Below, in pieces: positions 33,588 through 41,859 of a stretch of DNA of 53,143 bases. The notes under the pieces were generated by a model. That model searched no databases and had not been told where the DNA came from. It saw only the letters and a program-made list of their open reading frames with translations. Position 1 is the first letter of the stretch. Every line of letters begins with the position of its first letter. The DNA lies in assembly GCA_964636655.1 (NCBI GenBank), contig CAZWTK010000015.1, forward strand, positions 1-53,143. The letters run 5' to 3'. The stretch is from Fen-549 sp964636655. GTDB taxonomy: Bacteria; Actinomycetota; Thermoleophilia; Gaiellales; Gaiellaceae. The translations under genes and the position numbers were made by a program.

Positions 33588-33593
33588 TAGCAT
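33588..33593 (+). promoter_or_regulatory. -10 hexamer TAGCAT, leaderless geometry
   Basis: Six bases before the ATG at 33600; no Shine-Dalgarno. Confidence 0.45.
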
Positions 33594-33599
33594 CGAGGC

Positions 33600-34543
33600 A
33601 TGCGCTGGAACCTAGGCGTCGCGGCCCTCGCCAGTTCTTGGGGCTTCATCTGGATCATCGCCGACCATCTCAGCCTCGGTGCGCTCTCGATCGTGTTCTG
33701 GCGCATCGGTCTGAGCGTGCTGGCGCTCGGAATCGGCGCCCTGGCGAGCGGCAGGCGCGATCTGCTGCGGCTTGGCAAGACAGGACGGTGGACGCTGCTT
33801 TTAGGGCCCGGGCTGGCACTTATCTGGTTCTGCAGCTTCGAGGCGATGAAGCTTTCCTCGGTCGCTGTGGCCGTTCTCGCCACCTACACCTCGCCGGTCT
33901 TCCTGGCTCTACTAGCCCCGCTCTTTCTGCCCGAGCGACTCAGTCGCGCCGTTTTGATCGCGCTGCCGATCGCGCTCGGCGGTCTCGCCCTGATCGCCTT
34001 CGCGAGCAACGGCAGCGGGCATGTCAGGCCGCTCGCGATAACGGTGGGCGTGGGCGGGGCCGTCGTGCTGGCGTTTCTCGTGATCATCCAGAAGCACATA
34101 GTGCGCGAGGTGAACCCGATCGGGCTCTCCTTCTGGATCGACGTATTTGCGCTGGTCTCACTCGCGGCGGTGCTTCCGTTCGCCGGTCGCGTGCTACCGA
34201 GCGCAAGCGAGCTCGGCTATCTGGCGATAGTGGGCGNNNNNNNNNNGTGATCTTCACCGCCCTCTCCGGCCTCATCTGGTTGACTCTCCTGCGGCATGTG
34301 ACGGCACAGGCGATGGGATTTTTCTCCTACCTGGAACCGGTCTCGGCCTCGCTGCTGGCCTGGTTGCTACTGGGGCAGAGGCTCGGCTTCACCGTCGCCG
34401 TCGGTGGAGCGTTGGTGCTGATTGCAGGACTGATAGTGATCCTCGCTGAACCCGCGGAGAGCGCCGTCGGAGAAGTGGCGGGGCTACCTCAGAGCAGCGA
34501 GAGCATGCCCGAGCCGGCTGTGGGTGATCGAGGACTCTCGTAG
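33600..34543 (+). CDS. EamA/RhaT-type transporter, interrupted by an assembly gap
   Basis: About ten hydrophobic helices in two EamA repeats: residues 1-135 and the rest. The second repeat ends with FFSYLEPVSASLLAWLLLGQRL, the family signature. The reading frame changes across the ten N at 34237-34246: the left part ends GYLAIVG and the right part begins VIFTALSGLIW. Joining the two in frame requires a gap length of 2 modulo 3; two missing bases would give IVGxVIFTALSG, as in relatives. The gene is therefore probably intact. Drug/metabolite exporter of unknown substrate. Confidence 0.85.
34237..34246. other. Assembly gap (10 N)
   Basis: Run of ten N inside the EamA transporter. The frames either side show that ten is not the real length. 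Confidence 0.99.
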
Positions 34544-34621
34544 GGCATGCGGTTTCCCGCTCTGCGCCCTCTTTCGAGAACACTCCTCGTCCAACCGCTT
34601 GGCACAGCTATCGTAGGCGCC

Positions 34622-35080
34622 ATGTCTAAAGCAACCATGAACACATCAGAGGGCGCCATCGAGATCGAGCTCTTCGACGTCGACGCGCCCAAGACCGTCG
34701 CGAACTTTCACAAGCTCGCCAAAGATGGCTTTTACGACGGCCTCATCTTCCACCGGGTGATCAAAGACTTCATGATCCAGGGCGGCTGCCCGAACGGAAC
34801 CGGCACGGGCGGCCCGGGCTACACCTTCGAAGACGAGTTCAACCAGCACAAGGTCGTACGCGGCGCGCTGGCGATGGCCAACGCGGGCCCGAACACGAAC
34901 GGCTCGCAGTTCTTCATCGTCACGATCTCCGCGGCGGCGTGGCTCGACGGCAAGCACACCGTGTTCGGTGAGGTCACGACCGGGATGGACACGGTCGACA
35001 AGATCGAGGCCACCGAGACAGATCGTCGCGACGCGCCGCTCGAGCCGGTGCTGATCGAGAGCATCTCGATCAGCGAGTGA
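34622..35080 (+). CDS. Cyclophilin-type peptidyl-prolyl isomerase
   Basis: 152 residues from ATG 34622; the open frame extends further but the family N-terminus begins here (MNTSEGAIEIELFDVDAPKTVANF). Catalytic Arg and substrate residues lie in FHRVIKDFMIQGGCPNGTGTGGPGY, ALAMANAGPNTNGSQFFIV and AAWLDGKHTVFGEV. Cytoplasmic (no signal peptide); speeds proline isomerisation in folding proteins. TATCGT lies seven bases before the ATG. Confidence 0.95.
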   Translation: MSKATMNTSEGAIEIELFDVDAPKTVANFHKLAKDGFYDGLIFHRVIKDFMIQGGCPNGTGTGGPGYTFEDEFNQHKVVRGALAMANAGPNTNGSQFFIVTISAAAWLDGKHTVFGEVTTGMDTVDKIEATETDRRDAPLEPVLIESISISE

Positions 35081-35211
35081 CGGCAGCGCAGGCGTTTCTT
35101 CGAGACGTAGAAGAACGATCGAGCGCAAGTGGCGCAGGAAGAGGCGGTAAGATATCGCCCGAAAGCTGGCAGAGCGGAGATCGTGATTTTTGGCTCTGTC
35201 AGAGCTTGTGC

Positions 35212-35284
35212 GCGGACGTAGCTCAGCTGGCAGAGCATCGGCTTCCCAAGCCGAAGGTCGCGGGTTCGAGGCCCGTCGTCCGCT
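35212..35284 (+). tRNA. tRNA-Gly (anticodon CCC)
   Basis: Acceptor stem GCGGACG/CGTCCGC (7 bp), D stem GCTC/GAGC, anticodon stem TCGGC/GCCGA with loop TTCCCAA (anticodon CCC), T stem GCGGG/CCCGT with TTCGAGG loop, discriminator T. No CCA is encoded. The T-stem outer pair is G-U. A TAAGAT at 35148-35153 may be its -10. Confidence 0.96.
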
Positions 35285-35571
35285 TGAACGCTGTGGCGGA
35301 GGCGTGATCGAGAGCGAATCGGCGCACTCGACCTGCTGAACCTCGGGGATGATCGGGGAGTCGGATGCACGACCGAGAGCCATTCGAGCGAAAACGATCT
35401 ATTGAGAAGAACGCGGCTCATAGGAGCGAATAGCGCTTCCGCTATAAAGCCCTGTCTTGCGGTACAAAAACCCGCAATATGCGGATAAAACGTGGCTCTC
35501 CGCCCCTGCCCGGAGAATCACGCCGAGCTAGAATCCTGAAAGAAACCTTAATTTGTCGGGGGGAGTCCCCT
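35285..35571. other. 287-bp region between tRNA-Gly and the small zinc protein
   Basis: No credible gene. A TTGCGG/CCGCAA stem with a nine-base loop lies at 35457-35477, and a -10-like TAGAAT at 35529-35534 could drive the small gene at 35572 with about 32 bases of leader ending in GGGGGGAG. Confidence 0.5.
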
Positions 35572-35799
35572 ATGCCGCTGGTGGACACCGTATCTGATCG
35601 CAAGGTCGATTACATCTGTGCTGGATGTGGCTACGGCGTGGCTCTTGCCACGCCGCCTCCTGTCTGTCCGATGTGCCGCGGAAGCGAGTGGGAACGGCCG
35701 CTCTGGCGCCCGTTCACTTCGCTCGACGAGTTCCGGACGCGATTTGAGGCACCGGAGGAATCAGAGTCCTTCGCTCAACGTGCCGCACTGAGCGTCTAG
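35572..35799 (+). CDS. Small rubredoxin-like zinc-ribbon protein
   Basis: 75 residues. One four-Cys site: YICAGCGYGV (15-24) and PVCPMCRGSEWE (30-41), a rubredoxin-type knuckle. The tail is acidic and unstructured. ATG 35572 follows a GGGGGGAG ribosome site. Typical of small actinobacterial zinc-ribbon proteins; whether it binds Zn or Fe and what it does are unknown. Confidence 0.82.
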   Translation: MPLVDTVSDRKVDYICAGCGYGVALATPPPVCPMCRGSEWERPLWRPFTSLDEFRTRFEAPEESESFAQRAALSV

Positions 35800-35816
35800 G
35801 AGTCCTTTCCGGGAAA

Positions 35817-35851
35817 GCCGAGACTGCGTCTGAAGGGACGCCGTTTTCGGC
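35817..35851. terminator. Candidate bidirectional terminator
   Basis: Nested stems GCCGA (35817-35821)/TCGGC (35847-35851) and GCGTC (35826-35830)/GACGC (35837-35841) with a TTTT on the right arm, between convergent genes ending at 35799 and 35875. Confidence 0.45.
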
Positions 35852-35874
35852 TGGGAGTATTCGCGATCGCCGAC

Positions 35875-38800
35875 CTACGACTCGACGGCCTTGTCGTTCG
35901 CCCGTTTACTCGCGGCGGCATCGGGAGCCGAAGCGCCCTGAGACACGCTTCCGTCGGCCTTCAGCACTATCCCTTCGGGCCCCGCCTCGACGACTGCGCC
36001 GCTCGCTCCAATCGCGATCGGCACGGGCCGGTCGGCCCAGACCAGCGTTCGCTCGCGCTCGGCCCGAACGCGTACGCGCGAACCGCGGAAACGAACCATC
36101 AGCTCGAGCGCCTTCCAATGCTCGGGAACGTGTGGGTCTACCACCAGCGCGTCTCCGTGCGGACGCAGGCCGCAGAAACCGTATGTGAGCGCCTGCCAGA
36201 CGCCGCCCATGGTTGCCGTGTGCAGACCGCAGTCGCTGGTGTGGTTCCTGTCCTCGAGGTCGAAGCTCGCTGCCAGGCGCAGATACTCTTCGGCCTCCTC
36301 GAGCTGGCCGTTACGGGCCAGCAGAAGCGCAAAGACGGCCGGAGAGAGCGAGCTGCCGTGGGACGTGCGCGGCTCGTAGTAGGCGAGGTTCGGCGCGAGC
36401 GAGTGATCAGCGACCTCGTCGGGCACGAGGTGATGAAGCAAGACCACGTCGGCTTGCTTGACGACCTGCGAGTTACGAAGCCGCGCGACCGGAAGGAGCG
36501 CCTCGCCGGCGAAGGGGCGCTCGCCCAACTCGGCGGCGATGATCGGCTCGAGCTTGTTGAAACCCGCGAACTCCTCGTAGACCCCGGTCTCGGGGTTGTA
36601 GCCGTCGGTCAGCCGGTCGGCCAGCTCGAGCCAGCGCTCGATCTCGCTTTCGTCGACGTCGGCGCGCGGCCTGTCGTGTACGGAGCGTGCGGCGCGACGC
36701 AGCGTCCAGCGCGCCATCACATTGGTGAAGCTGGAGTCGTCGACCGGCTCGTGATACTCGTCGGGCCCGATCACGGTGTAGATGTGCCCGGCTCCGCTCG
36801 AGTCGGTGCGGATCCTCGAGGCCCAGTAGCGCGCGGCCTCGACGAAGATCGTCTGCGCGTCGCCGGCAAAGGTCTCGTCACCCGACCAGGCCAGATAGCA
36901 GTCGGCGGCCCAAGCCACGTCGGCGGTGATGTGCTCCTCGATGCGACCGGTGCGAATGGCGATGATCTCTCCGCCCGGCAAGCGGCCGGATTGAGGCGTC
37001 ACGTCGAGTCCGGAGCGAGTCGACTCCCAGGGGAAGCGCGCTCCGGCCCGCCCGCTCGCCTGAGCTGCGGCCCGCGCCGGTTCGAGGCGGTTGAGCCTAT
37101 AGCGAAGGATCGCACGCGCCGAGGCCGGGTGAGTGGCCGCGAAGAACGGGAGCGAGAAGACGTCGGTGTCCCAGAAGATGTGGCCGCGATACCTTGGGCC
37201 CGAGAGGCCGCCGGCGCCGACCGCAGCCTCGCCGCTGTCAGCGGCGGTCGAGATCAGCCCAAAGAGCGAGTAGCGCACGGCGAGATCCAGCTCCGGGTCG
37301 CCTTCGATCACTATGTTCGCGTCGAGCCAGCGCTCGCCCCAGCGTTCGCGATGCTCGGTATAGAGGCGCTCGAAGCCGGCTTCGTTCGCGGCCTGGAGCG
37401 ACGCCAGTGGTTCCAGCTCGGAGCCGCCGTAGGAGACGACACGCTCGAGCAGGCACTTCTCCCGCTTCTCGGCCGCCGCGGCGACGACTCGCTCGACATT
37501 GACCGAATCGGCGATCGTGACATCGCCCAGGCGATGGAAGCTGGTCTCTGTCCCCTCCTGCTCGGGTGCGGCGAGCGGAGCGGAGGAGGAAAGCATCTTC
37601 TCGGGCCCGCAGGCGCGCAGGCAAGCGGTTCCCGGGCGGGCGAGAGAGAGGAAGAGAAGGGCACTGAGCCGCGAGCCGTCGTCACGCACGAGCTCGTGGC
37701 GAAGCGTCCCGGTGCGCAGGTCGAGCACGCGGCGAACGTGCTCGGCAGCGGCGCCTTCGATCCTGTTCCAGATCGGTGCCGCCAGTAACTCCTCCTCGGA
37801 GCCACGTCCGGCGTAGCGGCCGCCCGCGAGAACCGTCGGCCCGTTGGTCGACCCGGTGAGCAGCGAACCGCGCGTACCGATACGGCCGTCTGCCAGCGTG
37901 AGCACCGTCTCGCGCACAACCTCCTCGCGCCCGTCGTGCTCGTCGACAACCACCTGCCAGCCCGCCTCCTCGACAGACTCAGGCAGCTCGCCCTCGCAAC
38001 GCCGGCGGAGCTGGTCGGCGAGGATGTCGGCGAACAGCTCGGGACCGCCGTTGAGATCGTGCACGCCTTCTGGAGTTCCTTCCGGCTCCGGACCGACCGA
38101 GAAACACACGGCGCCGGTCGCCTCGGGCACGAGCATCAGAGAATCGGAGCCCGGGCAGCTGCCGAGAGGGCCGAACTCGTCACCGCCGATCAGGATCTGC
38201 TCGGGCCGAACGCCACGGCGCGCGAGCCAGGAGATCACGTAACGCGCCGAGTCGGTCTTGTCGGTGAGGCCGATCTCGGCGTGCTTGGCGTCGGAGGTTA
38301 CCCGTGGATCCGTGAGCCCGGCCTCCAGCCCGCAGCGACGCACCAGTTCGACGGCTTCAGGCAGGCCCGCGATTCCCGCCCCGGCCAGCCGCGCCTCGAC
38401 TGCCTCGAGCAGCTTGGGCAGCTCCGCCTTCGGAGGGTCGGCCCATTCCGGAAGCGGGATCAGGTCGATCTTGCGCCGGTTGAGACGGTCGGAGACAACC
38501 GATACGTCGAGCCCTTTCGCGCCCAGCTGCTCGCGGGCGAGCTCGGCGGCGCGATCGAGCATCTCGTCCTCCTCGGCGCTGGCGACGCGGCGCTCGAGCA
38601 AAGCGGGGCCGACCGAGGTCAGCTCGTATACCTCCGAGCCGCGATTGCAGCCGACGATGATTCGCCCCGGGCCGTGTGGGCGCAACTCGAGCTGGCCGTC
38701 CACGTTACCGATGTGCGTGCCGGTGATCACCGCCAGGTCGAAGCCGGCTTCGAGCAGCGCGCCGAAGAGCTCGCGCAGCTCGCTCGCGTCGGCCTTGCGG

Positions 38801-39024
38801 TCGGTGACCGCGGTGCCGTCCCAGTCGAAGGCGGCGGCCTCAAAACGGCGACCGAGGGCCAGTGCCGAGCCGTCTGCGAGAGCGAGCTTGAACGTCCCGC
38901 GAGCGCGCTCCGAGCGCCGCTCGAGACGACCCTTCAAGTCGCGCGTCGCAGGTGCCGCTTTCACTCCGAATGTATCGGCAGGTGGGCTCGCGGAGTGAAC
39001 GTTATCGGAAGGCTTTCGAGCCAT
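35875..39024 (-). CDS. HAD phosphatase - GH65 disaccharide phosphorylase fusion
   Basis: 1049 residues. Residues 60-345 are a HAD-type hydrolase: AAFDWDGTAV (nucleophile Asp67, acid/base Asp69), AVITGTH, ILIGGDEFGPLGSCPGSDSL. Residues 355-1010 are a GH65 (alpha/alpha)6 phosphorylase: the catalytic Glu lies in VIGPDEYHEPVDDSSFTN, and the phosphate site is YEPRTSHGSSLSP. GH65 enzymes phosphorolyse trehalose, maltose, kojibiose or nigerose to beta-glucose 1-phosphate, and the HAD part could act on the sugar phosphate, as in mycobacterial OtsB1-type fusions. Substrate not assigned. An isolated gene. Confidence 0.9.
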   Translation of the reverse strand: MARKPSDNVHSASPPADTFGVKAAPATRDLKGRLERRSERARGTFKLALADGSALALGRRFEAAAFDWDGTAVTDRKADASELRELFGALLEAGFDLAVITGTHIGNVDGQLELRPHGPGRIIVGCNRGSEVYELTSVGPALLERRVASAEEDEMLDRAAELAREQLGAKGLDVSVVSDRLNRRKIDLIPLPEWADPPKAELPKLLEAVEARLAGAGIAGLPEAVELVRRCGLEAGLTDPRVTSDAKHAEIGLTDKTDSARYVISWLARRGVRPEQILIGGDEFGPLGSCPGSDSLMLVPEATGAVCFSVGPEPEGTPEGVHDLNGGPELFADILADQLRRRCEGELPESVEEAGWQVVVDEHDGREEVVRETVLTLADGRIGTRGSLLTGSTNGPTVLAGGRYAGRGSEEELLAAPIWNRIEGAAAEHVRRVLDLRTGTLRHELVRDDGSRLSALLFLSLARPGTACLRACGPEKMLSSSAPLAAPEQEGTETSFHRLGDVTIADSVNVERVVAAAAEKREKCLLERVVSYGGSELEPLASLQAANEAGFERLYTEHRERWGERWLDANIVIEGDPELDLAVRYSLFGLISTAADSGEAAVGAGGLSGPRYRGHIFWDTDVFSLPFFAATHPASARAILRYRLNRLEPARAAAQASGRAGARFPWESTRSGLDVTPQSGRLPGGEIIAIRTGRIEEHITADVAWAADCYLAWSGDETFAGDAQTIFVEAARYWASRIRTDSSGAGHIYTVIGPDEYHEPVDDSSFTNVMARWTLRRAARSVHDRPRADVDESEIERWLELADRLTDGYNPETGVYEEFAGFNKLEPIIAAELGERPFAGEALLPVARLRNSQVVKQADVVLLHHLVPDEVADHSLAPNLAYYEPRTSHGSSLSPAVFALLLARNGQLEEAEEYLRLAASFDLEDRNHTSDCGLHTATMGGVWQALTYGFCGLRPHGDALVVDPHVPEHWKALELMVRFRGSRVRVRAERERTLVWADRPVPIAIGASGAVVEAGPEGIVLKADGSVSQGASAPDAAASKRANDKAVES

Positions 39025-39363
39025 TCGGCTTCACCCGTCTCGAGACGACGGCCACCTGACCTGGTTAGTCTGGAGAGCAGGGCGGATAGACCCGCGAAGC
39101 GAGCGCTTTATTGCGATTCTGTGAGCGGCGTTCACCGCAGCCGCCGGTACGTCTTCTCCACACACGCTAGTCCTTCCAACCCGAGTCGGGGACAGATACC
39201 CGATAGGGCGCTTGCCGCAACGCCCACCGGCCTGAAGTTCCAAAGCGAGTACCCGCCGAGTCTGCCCTCGTCGATGCCGTTTTCGAGCGCGAGAGGAAGC
39301 TGGTTCCTCTCAATAGGAATGCTACCGATGGCCGCTCGAAGCCGCAGGAAGGCCGCCCGGGCG
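39025..39363. other. 339-bp intergenic region upstream of the GH65 fusion
   Basis: No credible gene. CGTCTCGAGACG (39036-39047) is a perfect 12-bp palindrome 11 bases before the start codon of the HAD-GH65 gene and could be an operator. The remainder is featureless to me. Confidence 0.5.
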
Positions 39364-39852
39364 CTATTCGTTCCAGGCCGCCTCGACCCGGGCGTGAGTT
39401 GCCTGGATGTGCTCGGGGATCACCCTCACGTCGGCCAGGACGGGCATGAAGTTCGTGTCGCCCTGCCAGCGCGGAACGACATGCTCGTGCACGTGATCGA
39501 CGACGCCGGCCCCCGCGCTGCGCCCGAGGTTCCAGCCGACGTTGAATCCGTCGGGCTCGAAGAGGGCGGCCAGTACCTCGAGAGCGCGGACGCCGAGGGA
39601 GTGGATCTCGGCAGCTTCTTGCGCGCTCAACTCGCCTAGGTTGCCGACGTGCCGGACGGGCGCGATCATCAGATGACCGGACGAATAGGGGAAGCGGTTG
39701 AGCATGGCGAAGGCTGTCTCGCCACAGTGAACGACCAGCGAGTCCGCATCGTCCGGCGCGGCCACGGCGCGGCAGAAGACACAACCCGTTTGCTTGCTCG
39801 CATTCGAGACGTACTCGAGTCGCCAGGGTGCCCAGAGCGGATCGGTCATCAC
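39364..39852 (-). CDS. HIT family hydrolase / Ap4A phosphorylase-like
   Basis: 162 residues. A zinc-type CVFC pair at about 24-27, HLMIAPVRHVGNLGEL, and the histidine triad HVHEHVVPRW. Actinobacterial relatives include diadenosine tetraphosphate phosphorylase, where this N-terminus (DPLWAPWRLEYV) is characteristic. Likely degrades dinucleoside polyphosphates or AMP conjugates in the cytoplasm. GTG 39852 and ATG 39849 are both possible; GATACA lies six bases before the GTG. Confidence 0.93.
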   Translation of the reverse strand: MMTDPLWAPWRLEYVSNASKQTGCVFCRAVAAPDDADSLVVHCGETAFAMLNRFPYSSGHLMIAPVRHVGNLGELSAQEAAEIHSLGVRALEVLAALFEPDGFNVGWNLGRSAGAGVVDHVHEHVVPRWQGDTNFMPVLADVRVIPEHIQATHARVEAAWNE

Positions 39853-39858
39853 GACTCT

Positions 39859-39864
39859 TGTATC
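39859..39864 (-). promoter_or_regulatory. -10 hexamer GATACA, leaderless geometry
   Basis: Minus-strand hexamer six bases before the GTG of the HIT gene at 39852. Confidence 0.4.
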
Positions 39865-39883
39865 AGAGCGGGAGGAATGGCCG

Positions 39884-40117
39884 TCACGATTCGTCGTCGA
39901 CGGGCTCGACCTCTTCGCTTGGCTCGCGCGTGTCGAGGCGGCCCTCGAAGGCCTCGCGCAGACGCTCGCCCGAGACCTCGGTCTCGTAACGGGCGCGCCT
40001 CGGCTCGACCTTGACGATCCGCACCTCGTCGCCCCGGCTGCCGTGACAGCGGGCGTAGGCCTCGGCCTCGTTGAGAGGCTTCAACTCGTTTTTATGCCCT
40101 CGCCGCAGTAGAGCCAC
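39884..40117 (-). CDS. Small charged protein of unknown function
   Basis: 77 residues, GTG start at 40117. Basic N-terminal half (LLRRGHKNELKPLNEAEAYARCHGSRGDEVRIVKVEPRR) and acidic C-terminal tail (EEVEPVDDES). One HGSRGDEV segment could form a strand-loop. No family recognised. It lies 31 bp upstream of the HIT gene on the same strand, which suggests a shared transcript. Confidence 0.65.
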   Translation of the reverse strand: MALLRRGHKNELKPLNEAEAYARCHGSRGDEVRIVKVEPRRARYETEVSGERLREAFEGRLDTREPSEEVEPVDDES

Positions 40118-40454
40118 AAACTATCCCTAGCACTGCTCGCCCCCGATAGCAACCACCGCGCGCGCGTCGCCGCGAATCTACCGGTTGCCCCAAACAAAGG
40201 ACAAGGGAAGCGAAGCGCCGCCTGCTTCGCTTCCCTACCTTGGGGGACGTGCCGCCGTCGCCACCGTCTCGCGCATCGCGCGGGAATTCTTTCAGGGAGA
40301 TCCCTACCTTACGGGGACCGACTCTGAAAGCATGTTGCCAGAAAGATATAGGTTAATCTATCCCTCAATCGCGCTTGATCCCGCTCCTTGACGCCGACGC
40401 TTTACAGACTCGGCGCAGCGCCCTCGCGCGTGCGATCACTAGACTGAGCTGCGA
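40118..40454. other. 337-bp region upstream of tRNA-Arg
   Basis: Holds the 12-bp hairpin at 40205-40235 and an AT-rich patch at 40340-40368. A 68-codon open frame at 40185-40391 has no ribosome site and odd composition, so I do not call it. Confidence 0.5.
40205..40235. repeat. Perfect 12-bp inverted repeat with nested outer arms
   Basis: GGGAAGCGAAGC (40205-40216), seven-base loop, GCTTCGCTTCCC (40224-40235). Flanking AAGG/CCTT and CCCCAA/TTGGGG arms extend the potential stem. It lies in a divergent intergenic region, so it is not an obvious terminator for either neighbour. Confidence 0.75.
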
Positions 40455-40527
40455 GCGCCTGTAGCTCAGGGGATAGAGCGCGCGCCTCCGGAGCGCGAGG
40501 TCGCAGGTTCGATTCCTGCCAGGCGCG
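40455..40527 (+). tRNA. tRNA-Arg (anticodon CCG)
   Basis: Acceptor GCGCCTG/CAGGCGC, D stem GCTC/GAGC, anticodon stem CGCGC/GCGCG with loop CTCCGGA (anticodon CCG), T stem GCAGG/CCTGC with TTCGATT loop, discriminator G. No encoded CCA. Confidence 0.96.
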
Positions 40528-40532
40528 CTTCT

Positions 40533-40575
40533 CCGCGAAAAGTCCGCCCGCGTCGCGGGCGAAGACTTTTCGCGG
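40533..40575 (+). terminator. Very long GC-rich hairpin just after tRNA-Arg
   Basis: The left arm (40533-40550, starting CCGCGAAAAGTC) pairs with the right arm (ending GACTTTTCGCGG at 40575). The inner CGCCCG/CGGGCG pairs too, leaving only a two-base AA bulge (40562-40563) and a five-base loop. It begins six bases past the tRNA and may terminate or protect the transcript; there is no trailing T-run. No gene is seen from there to 40765. Confidence 0.7.
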
Positions 40576-40765
40576 TAGTGACTGGTTGCGCGAGCCACTG
40601 CGCCTTCGGCGTGCGTGACTCGCCTGCTTCTACGAGCGTGCTCGGCTCGCTGCGAATGTGGGCAGTGTTCGCTACGCGAGGATTGAGGACGGCGTTTTGT
40701 GAGCCGCGCCCGCCGTGTCGGTCACGGTGGAGTGCGCGGAGCTTTTCCTTCGCGATTCGATCCGT

Positions 40766-41260
40766 TTAGTCGATGCTCTCGGCGACGGCCGTGAGGATGC
40801 TCAACAGGAGTACGAACGAGGTTATCGCGATTCCGAACCGCGGCAGGATCTTCGTAGCTGCGGCGGCCACTAGCGCCAAAACAACAAGAGCGACGATCCA
40901 TCGTCCGGCGACGAAGCCGCCTTCGGACATACGCCTGAGATTGGGTGCGAAGTAGGGATTGAAGGAGTAGAAGCGGGCGAGAACGAACGCGACCGCCGCT
41001 GGCGCCAGCAGAGATGCGCTCGCCCTCCATTCCACTGTTCTGCCGAACGCACAAACCAACGATGTGACGATCCCGACCAGAAGCGAGAGAAGGACGATCA
41101 GCCAGACCACGCCGTCACCTGCCGGGCCCGCTCCGGGCTCGTTCCCCAACGGGATGGCTCGGAGTGCTACGGCGAGTTCATAGATCGAGGCGGCGACGAG
41201 CAGCAAGCCGGACACCGTGTAGATCCTCGCGTAGGTCAGCCTTGGATTGGACGCGATCAT
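40766..41260 (-). CDS. Four-helix membrane protein of unknown function
   Basis: 164 residues with four hydrophobic helices (about 12-32, 50-70, 82-102, 115-160 as one or two segments). No charged catalytic motif, no signal peptide, no family recognised. It starts four bases after the zinc-ribbon membrane gene's stop, third in the XRE-led minus-strand operon. Confidence 0.8.
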   Translation of the reverse strand: MIASNPRLTYARIYTVSGLLLVAASIYELAVALRAIPLGNEPGAGPAGDGVVWLIVLLSLLVGIVTSLVCAFGRTVEWRASASLLAPAAVAFVLARFYSFNPYFAPNLRRMSEGGFVAGRWIVALVVLALVAAAATKILPRFGIAITSFVLLLSILTAVAESID

Positions 41261-41264
41261 CGCG

Positions 41265-41858
41265 CTAGGCCTTGCCGCAGCTCGCGCAAAAAGCGGTGCC
41301 GACGCGGCGTTTCTTACCGCAACTCGAGCACTCGCCGATCACCTCGCGGCCGCAACCCTCGCAGTGAACGCCTTCGCCTACGGGGTATCCACAAAACGGG
41401 CACTCGTGCTTGCGCACGCGACGAATCGGAACGCGACGGGCCAGGTACCTCTGAAGGTAGAAGAAAGCGACGAGAGTAAGTGCGATTCCCGCCAACGAGA
41501 GGACGAGCGGTCCAAGATCGGCGAAATCGTAGTAGTCGTTCGTGTAATCGCCCGCAAAGATGAGGGCGAGCAAGCAGGCAGGAGCTATCACGCTGAACGA
41601 AAGCGGCAGGTATCGCGAGCGCCGGCGTCTGAAAACCGAGAGCAGCACCAATCCGAGCGAAAGGAGCGCCAGCGTCAGGGCGATCTCGAGCACCGCGCTC
41701 GTCAACGTCGGTTTATCGAAGCGGTGCGTGTAGCGATCGTCGATCTTGGTGTAGGCCCAGATCACGGCGACGAACACGAATACTCCGAGAACCAGCGCAA
41801 GCGCCTTCTCGCTCTTGGTCGAGGCGATCTCCTCGATATCGACCTTCTCACTTCTCAC
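41265..41858 (-). CDS. Membrane protein with C-terminal double zinc ribbon
   Basis: 197 residues from GTG 41858, chosen because an AAGGAGGAG ribosome site precedes it and only one base separates it from the XRE stop; an upstream start would overlap the XRE gene by 71 bases. Four hydrophobic helices (about 18-38, 55-78, 83-103, 112-136). Residues 150-197 carry eight cysteines as CPFC, CEGC, CSSC and CASC, i.e. two zinc ribbons on the cytoplasmic face. Function unknown; the layout suggests a membrane sensor or scaffold co-made with the regulator. Confidence 0.82.
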   Translation of the reverse strand: MRSEKVDIEEIASTKSEKALALVLGVFVFVAVIWAYTKIDDRYTHRFDKPTLTSAVLEIALTLALLSLGLVLLSVFRRRRSRYLPLSFSVIAPACLLALIFAGDYTNDYYDFADLGPLVLSLAGIALTLVAFFYLQRYLARRVPIRRVRKHECPFCGYPVGEGVHCEGCGREVIGECSSCGKKRRVGTAFCASCGKA

Positions 41859-41859
41859 C

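Noticed and set aside
33600..34543. Frameshifted pseudogene
   Set aside because: The frame change coincides with the N run, so it is an assembly artefact rather than decay.
36118..37788. 556-codon plus-strand open frame opposite the HAD-GH65 gene
   Set aside because: Low-complexity shadow; the minus strand encodes an intact enzyme with catalytic motifs.
37936..39639. 567-codon plus-strand open frame
   Set aside because: Shadow of the GH65/HIT genes; no recognisable domain.
40185..40391. 68-codon plus-strand open frame
   Set aside because: Runs through the 12-bp hairpin, no ribosome site, composition unlike neighbours.
40455..40527. Integrated element at tRNA-Arg
   Set aside because: No integrase and no visible repeat of the tRNA 3' end in the window.
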